Assembly (NCBI RefSeq): GCF_030123505.1
Contig: NZ_CP126115.1
Location: 6,090,001 to 6,154,000 of the forward strand
Origin: Neobacillus sp. YX16
Lineage (GTDB): Bacteria > Bacillota > Bacilli > Bacillales > Cytobacillaceae
Reading direction: 5' to 3'
DNA: 64,000 nt
A program made the position numbers and the translations under genes. Below the pieces are notes generated by a model. That model did no database searches. It saw only the letters and a program-made list of their open reading frames with translations, and was not told the origin of the DNA. Shown here piece by piece: positions 60,321-64,000 of this stretch; within the stretch, counting starts at the first letter, position 1; the number at the start of each line of letters is the position of its first letter.

Positions 60321-61271
60321 ATGAAAGAACGTTCTGACTCACTCACATTAAAGGGCTTGATTGCTGCCCAAAGCAGGCTTTCCACTACGCATCCTATGGT
60401 GTCTACTCTTGCATCAAAACAATCGATTATTGAGGCAGGTATTGGAGGCGAGCAAAGGGTTGCTGAAGTCCTTCAAAAGTACCGATTTCCATTTAAAAAC
60501 AACATTTTCCACGATTTATCCCTTTCTTCAGATACCCACTTTCAAATGGACCATTTTTTCAAAACACCCTATTTTGGCATTATTTTCGAAACCAAAAATA
60601 TGGCCGGTAGTTTAGAATTCAGGGATAATCCGCCCCAGCTTATTCAAAAGCGGGAGGACGGACAAATTAAATATTATGAGAGTCCAGTAGTGCAATTAGA
60701 ACGGAATATGGAGCTTATGTCAGCTTGGCTATCACAGCGTAATATCGATTTCCCTCTTTATGGTGCCATCGTATTAGCCTATCCCAAGCAGCATGTGGAA
60801 ATTCCCCCACCCAATACCAAGCTATTATTTCCAAACCTGATCCCACCCTTTATCAAAAGTCTTCCACAGGAAGAAAAGGGGCTAGATACCGCCACTTTTA
60901 ACAAGCTTTCGAGCGACATACTTAAAAGTCATCAAACCTACATACCTAAACCCATCTGTGATTCGTACCAAATTCCAGAAGACGCTATCCAACCAGGGGT
61001 GAGGTGTGTAACCTGTGGGAATATCGGGATGATTAAATTGCCAAGGACCTGGCATTGTCCATTATGTAAGGTGAACAATCATCTGGCTCATCAGGGAACC
61101 TTAGTCGAGTGGTTTTTAGTGGTTAAAAGAACAATTACCAATCGGGAGTGTCGTGAGTTTTTAGGTGTGGACATACACACTGCTAAGCGAATTTTACAGA
61201 GTATGGATTTGATAACCTGTGGCACTTACAGAGATAGGTCCTATAGGATGGATTTTTCTAAAAAAAGGTAA
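60321..61271 (+). CDS. NERD-domain (nuclease-related) protein
   Basis: 316 residues. The NERD domain (about 38-150) has GGEQRVAEVL, the acidic FQMDHFF and the IIFETKNMAGS motif, giving a restriction-endonuclease-like set of Glu/Asp/Lys. A C-terminal zinc ribbon has CVTCGN ... CPLCK (about 232-255). NERD proteins are linked to DNA processing but are poorly characterised. GTGGAGGTG precedes the ATG. It is divergent from the TetR operon. Confidence 0.87.
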   Translation: MKERSDSLTLKGLIAAQSRLSTTHPMVSTLASKQSIIEAGIGGEQRVAEVLQKYRFPFKNNIFHDLSLSSDTHFQMDHFFKTPYFGIIFETKNMAGSLEFRDNPPQLIQKREDGQIKYYESPVVQLERNMELMSAWLSQRNIDFPLYGAIVLAYPKQHVEIPPPNTKLLFPNLIPPFIKSLPQEEKGLDTATFNKLSSDILKSHQTYIPKPICDSYQIPEDAIQPGVRCVTCGNIGMIKLPRTWHCPLCKVNNHLAHQGTLVEWFLVVKRTITNRECREFLGVDIHTAKRILQSMDLITCGTYRDRSYRMDFSKKR

Positions 61272-61294
61272 TTTTGCTCTTATCAGCCAGTATT

Positions 61295-61512
61295 CCCGGC
61301 CATCAGTCAGTGTTTCTCGCCATCCGCCAGTGTTTCCGGCTATCCACCAGTGTTTCCGGCTATCCACCAGTGTTTCTCGCTATCCGCCAGTGTTTCTCGC
61401 TATCCGCCAGTGTTTCTCGCTATCCGCCAGTGTTTCTCGCTATCCGCCAGTGTTTCTCGCTATCCGCCAGTGTTTCCGGCTATCCGCCAGTGTTTCTCGC
61501 CATCCGCCAGTA
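61295..61512. repeat. Tandem array, 20-bp period (about 11 copies)
   Basis: Unit cagtgtttctcgctatccgc, repeated with exact 20-bp period and minor variants (tccggctatcc). It is directly adjacent to the NERD gene end. Because 20 is not a multiple of 3, it is open in all forward frames for long stretches, which creates false repetitive ORFs. Its tatccgccagtg core resembles tatccgagagta of the 16411 array. Confidence 0.93.
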
Positions 61513-61619
61513 TCACACTAAAAAATACCTATTTTCAGTAACCCAATCTCCCATTTCACCCAGCCGGCTCAACATGCTATTATTAAGTGGTAAAAAATTG
61601 AAAGGGGAGTGCTGCAAAC

Positions 61620-62846
61620 GTGAAGAATGAGATTATTGAAAGGTTTACTTCCTATGTAAAGGTGGATACTCAGTCGAATGAGAGCAATGATAACTGTCCT
61701 TCGACACCAGGACAGCTCACATTGGCCAACATGCTGGTGGAGGAGTTAAAGTCGATTGGGATGGAAGAGGTAAGTATTGATGAGAACGGGTATGTGATGG
61801 CGACCCTGCCATCCAATACGGATAAAGAGGTGCCAACCATTGGGTTCCTAGCTCACGTCGATACAGCAACTGATTTCACGGGCACCAACGTGAACCCGCA
61901 AATCATTGAAAACTATGACGGGAATGATATCCAACTTAACCCAAATGTCATCATGACTACGAAGGATTTTCCAGCCCTTCCAAGCTACAAGGGGCACACG
62001 CTAATCACAACGGATGGCACGACTCTTCTAGGTGCAGACAACAAAGCGGGGATCGCTGAAATCATGACTGCCATGGCTCACCTGATTCAACATCCAGAAA
62101 TCAAGCATGGTAAGGTCCGCGTTGCGTTCACGCCGGACGAGGAGATTGGCAGAGGTCCACATAAGTTTGACGTTGCGGCGTTCAATGCCAAGTACGCGTA
62201 TACGGTGGATGGTGGTCCGCTTGGGGAGTTAGAATACGAAAGCTTCAATGCGGCGGCAGCGAAAATCACCATCAAAGGAACCAATATCCATCCAGGTTCA
62301 GCGAAAGACAAAATGGTGAATTCAATGAAGATTGCCATGGAATTACATAGCCAGCTGCCCGCACTCGAAGCACCTGAACATACGGAAGGTTATGAAGGCT
62401 TCTACCACTTGATTTCCTTCAATGGTGATGTCGAGCAAACGAAGATGTACTATATTATCCGTGACCATGACAAGGAAATTTTCGAAGCAAGAAAAAGCAG
62501 GATGCAAAACATTGTCGACCTTCTTAATGAAAGATACGGCAAAGATACCATTCTTCTAGCATTAAAGGACCAATATTACAATATGGGTGAAAAAATCAAA
62601 CCGGTAATGGAGATCGTCGACATCGCTCAAGAGGCAATGGAGAACCTCGACATTAAACCGCTCATCAAACCAATCCGCGGCGGTACAGATGGCTCTCAAC
62701 TTTCTTACATGGGGCTTCCAACTCCAAATATTTTTACCGGCGGGGAAAACTTCCACGGAAAGTATGAATTTATTTCCGTAGATAACATGATAAAGGCAGC
62801 AAACACCGTCATCGAAATTACGAAACTTTTCGAACAAAAGGCATAA
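61620..62846 (+). CDS. pepT: Peptidase T (tripeptide aminopeptidase) PepT
   Basis: M20-family zinc aminopeptidase acting on tripeptides in the cytoplasm. The 408 residues show AHVDTATDF (His79, Asp81), [16 protein letters not shown] (metal Asp), the catalytic TPDEEIGRG, and [14 protein letters not shown]; the last metal His is in [26 protein letters not shown] sequence near the end. The GTG start has AAAGGGGAG upstream. The length matches Bacillus PepT. Confidence 0.96.
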   Translation: MKNEIIERFTSYVKVDTQSNESNDNCPSTPGQLTLANMLVEELKSIGMEEVSIDENGYVMATLPSNTDKEVPTIGFLAHVDTATDFTGTNVNPQIIENYDGNDIQLNPNVIMTTKDFPALPSYKGHTLITTDGTTLLGADNKAGIAEIMTAMAHLIQHPEIKHGKVRVAFTPDEEIGRGPHKFDVAAFNAKYAYTVDGGPLGELEYESFNAAAAKITIKGTNIHPGSAKDKMVNSMKIAMELHSQLPALEAPEHTEGYEGFYHLISFNGDVEQTKMYYIIRDHDKEIFEARKSRMQNIVDLLNERYGKDTILLALKDQYYNMGEKIKPVMEIVDIAQEAMENLDIKPLIKPIRGGTDGSQLSYMGLPTPNIFTGGENFHGKYEFISVDNMIKAANTVIEITKLFEQKA

Positions 62847-62849
62847 AAT

Positions 62850-62876
62850 AAAGCCCAGCTGAAAAGTTGGGCTTTT
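62850..62876. terminator. Bidirectional terminator between pepT and gltC
   Basis: AAAGCCCAGCT ... AGTTGGGCTTT stem with T-tract; overlaps the convergent gltC stop region. Confidence 0.9.
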
Positions 62877-63780
62877 ACATTTGATATCGGTCTAATCTAG
62901 AAAAGAAATCCTTTAAGAATTCATAAAAGAGCCTGACCGTAGGGAGCAGCTTACGTTCCCTCGGGATAATAACTCCGACCGTACGGCTAACCTCAGGCTC
63001 AATAATCGGTATCTTAACGGTTGACCTGGGAAATCCATCCACCAGCGTGATTTCAGGAATTAAGGTGATACCGAGACCTGCTGATACCAATCCTTTTATC
63101 GAGTCAGTATCTACCCCTTCGAAGGACACCTTTGGCTGAAAGCCAATCTGCTCACAAGCACGAACAATGATTTCTCGTAATACATATTCCTTTGGAAACA
63201 AAACATAGGAATCCTCACGCAGTTGATTTAATTTTATCGCTTTCTGATTGGCTAAAGGATGAGTAGAGGGCAAGAGCGCCACAATATTATCTGTAAATAA
63301 TGTTGTCCCTAACACCTTCTTTTCCTGTTTTGGAACAGGACCAATTAAAGCCATATCAAAGTCACCATTAATAACCCCCTCAATCAGTTCGATATATGAG
63401 CCTTGTTTTAGTTGAAATTTCACCTGAGGATAGTGTTCACGAAAGGCTGAGATGGTTGTGGGAAGGGTATGGGACGCCAAGCTGCTGGGAAAACCAATTC
63501 GAATCGTACCTTTCATGGGATCTAGGTATTCTTTAATTTCCCGTTGTGCCTCCTCAATCACCTTCATCGCTTGTTCCATGTGCTCTAGAAACATCTGTCC
63601 GATCATTGTGAGTTTGACATTTCGTCCCTCACGGATAAATAAGTTCACACCGAGCTCTGTTTCCAAATTGAAAATTTGCCTGCTGACAGCTGATTGAGCC
63701 ACATGCAGAGCCAACGCTGCCTCCGTAACATGTTCTCTCTTGGCCACTTCCATAAAGTATTGAATTTGTCGTAATTCCAA
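62875..63780 (-). CDS. gltC: LysR-family regulator GltC
   Basis: 301 residues, very similar to the B. subtilis activator of glutamate synthase genes: it begins ELRQIQYFMEVAKREHVTEA and contains HVAQSAVSRQIFNLETELGV (HTH), REGRNVKLT, GTIRIGFPSSLASHTLPT and GLVSAGLGITLIPE. The TTG at 63780 is chosen because GGAGGTG is 6 nt upstream and it gives the usual N-terminus; an ATG five codons earlier overlaps the operator. It is divergent from a gene that looks like gdhA and not gltA. Confidence 0.93.
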   Translation of the reverse strand: MELRQIQYFMEVAKREHVTEAALALHVAQSAVSRQIFNLETELGVNLFIREGRNVKLTMIGQMFLEHMEQAMKVIEEAQREIKEYLDPMKGTIRIGFPSSLASHTLPTTISAFREHYPQVKFQLKQGSYIELIEGVINGDFDMALIGPVPKQEKKVLGTTLFTDNIVALLPSTHPLANQKAIKLNQLREDSYVLFPKEYVLREIIVRACEQIGFQPKVSFEGVDTDSIKGLVSAGLGITLIPEITLVDGFPRSTVKIPIIEPEVSRTVGVIIPRERKLLPTVRLFYEFLKDFFSRLDRYQM

Positions 63781-63794
63781 AGAGTTCACCTCCA

Positions 63795-63860
63795 TTCATC
63801 TCATTTTGAGATGAATGTTATCTATTATTAGCATTGTTTAGATTGTTATTTAATTATAAA
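63795..63860 (+). promoter_or_regulatory. GltC-type operator pair and promoter of the divergent gene
   Basis: Box I: ATCTCATTTTGAGAT (63798-63812), a perfect T-N11-A dyad extended to 9-bp arms. Box II: weaker ATCTATTATTAGCAT (63820-63834), 22 bp away (two helical turns). TATAAA at 63855-63860 would put Box II near -40. The geometry fits LysR activation of the right-hand gene and autorepression of gltC. Confidence 0.65.
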
Positions 63861-63922
63861 ATATTCCTTATTAATATTCTAATAATTTAAAAATTTAAAT
63901 TCTCATTAAAGAGGTGGGTAAC

Positions 63923-64000
63923 TTGAAAACAATTGAACAGTTAAAACAAGATAATCAAAGTACAGCACTTCAATATGTGGATGAGGTGTTTAATACAGTA
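63923..64000 (+). CDS. gdhA: Start of a probable NADP-type glutamate dehydrogenase (partial)
   Basis: Only 26 codons are present (TTG start, GAGGTGG upstream). The N-terminal sequence ends ALQYVDEVFNTV, like the opening helix of hexameric NADP-specific glutamate dehydrogenases. It does not look like the start of GltA (glutamate synthase), the usual GltC target. The call rests on a short stretch plus the GltC context. Confidence 0.5.
   Translation, partial: MKTIEQLKQDNQSTALQYVDEVFNTV

Noticed and set aside
61295..61512. CRISPR array
   Set aside because: The repeats are directly tandem with no unique spacers, and no cas genes are in the window.
61219..61630. Long open frames with a 20-residue repeated peptide (CFSLSASVSRYPPVFLAIRQ type)
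   Set aside because: They come from the 20-bp tandem array read in three frames; there is no ribosome site or family resemblance, and the period explains the openness.

Overview
The window reads as part of the chromosome of a low-GC, spore-forming, Gram-positive Bacillaceae member (Bacillus/Neobacillus-like). The evidence is strong AGGAGG-type ribosome binding sites with frequent GTG/TTG starts, sporulation genes (rsfA, gerQ, a gamma-type SASP), bacillithiol synthesis (bshB2), and gene order that follows the B. subtilis ywh-ywg-ywf-ywd region (speB, speE, pbpG, ywhD, ywhC, ywhB, ywgA, ywfO, rsfA, lipL, pta, hemQ, gerQ, ywdK, ywdI, then pdxK). A perfect parS site at 15121-15136 fits an origin-proximal location. 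No tRNA, rRNA, CRISPR array, phage or complete insertion sequence was seen.

Layout. 1-15 kb: housekeeping genes in the B. subtilis-like order (polyamines, a class A PBP, a site-2 protease-like protein, an HD hydrolase, lipoate transfer, phosphotransacetylase, coproheme decarboxylase, spore germination/coat). 15.3-27.8 kb: an accessory block, all on the minus strand, lying between ywdI and pdxK. It encodes a membrane-bound FdnGHI-type formate dehydrogenase, its maturation factors FdhD and FdhE, and molybdenum-cofactor genes (mobA, moeA, a moeA-PBP fusion, moaE, moaD, moeB). The catalytic subunit is interrupted by one in-frame UGA at the selenocysteine position and followed by a textbook bacterial SECIS hairpin, so it is read here as a 995-residue selenoprotein and not as a broken gene. 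28-30 kb: pdxK, yojF and bshB2.

30.4-38.5 kb: a clade II nitrous-oxide reductase cluster (nosC, nosZ, nosB, nosD, nosY, nosF) plus an unusual lipoprotein (YtkA-like domain joined to a SurA-N-like domain) in the place where nosL might be expected. It is divergent from a Crp/Fnr-family regulator. Two Fnr-type boxes (TGTGA-N6-TCACA and a near match) sit between them, each positioned for activation of one side. Formate dehydrogenase (electron donor side) and NosZ (electron acceptor side) could together support anaerobic respiration through the quinone pool; this link is inference.

38.5-64 kb: a mixture of hydrolases, an AlkD-like protein, a gamma-type SASP, a duplicated P-loop ATPase, a YbaK deacylase, a B12-binding radical SAM protein, a five-gene branched-chain amino-acid ABC transporter with CodY-like sites, a NiaP-like MFS protein, a heterodimeric ABC exporter with one degenerate site, a TetR-controlled ABC-2 transporter, a NERD protein, pepT, and gltC divergent from the start of what looks like gdhA.

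The intergenic regions are rich in repeats: (i) a dispersed 30-160 bp family (called R1 here) that mostly begins immediately after stop codons in the same orientation as the gene; (ii) a MITE-like family with GGCTNTGTTAA ends (R2, three copies); (iii) two arrays with a 52-bp period; (iv) three arrays with a 20-21-bp period; (v) a recurrent 13-mer GGTGACAGGCACC.
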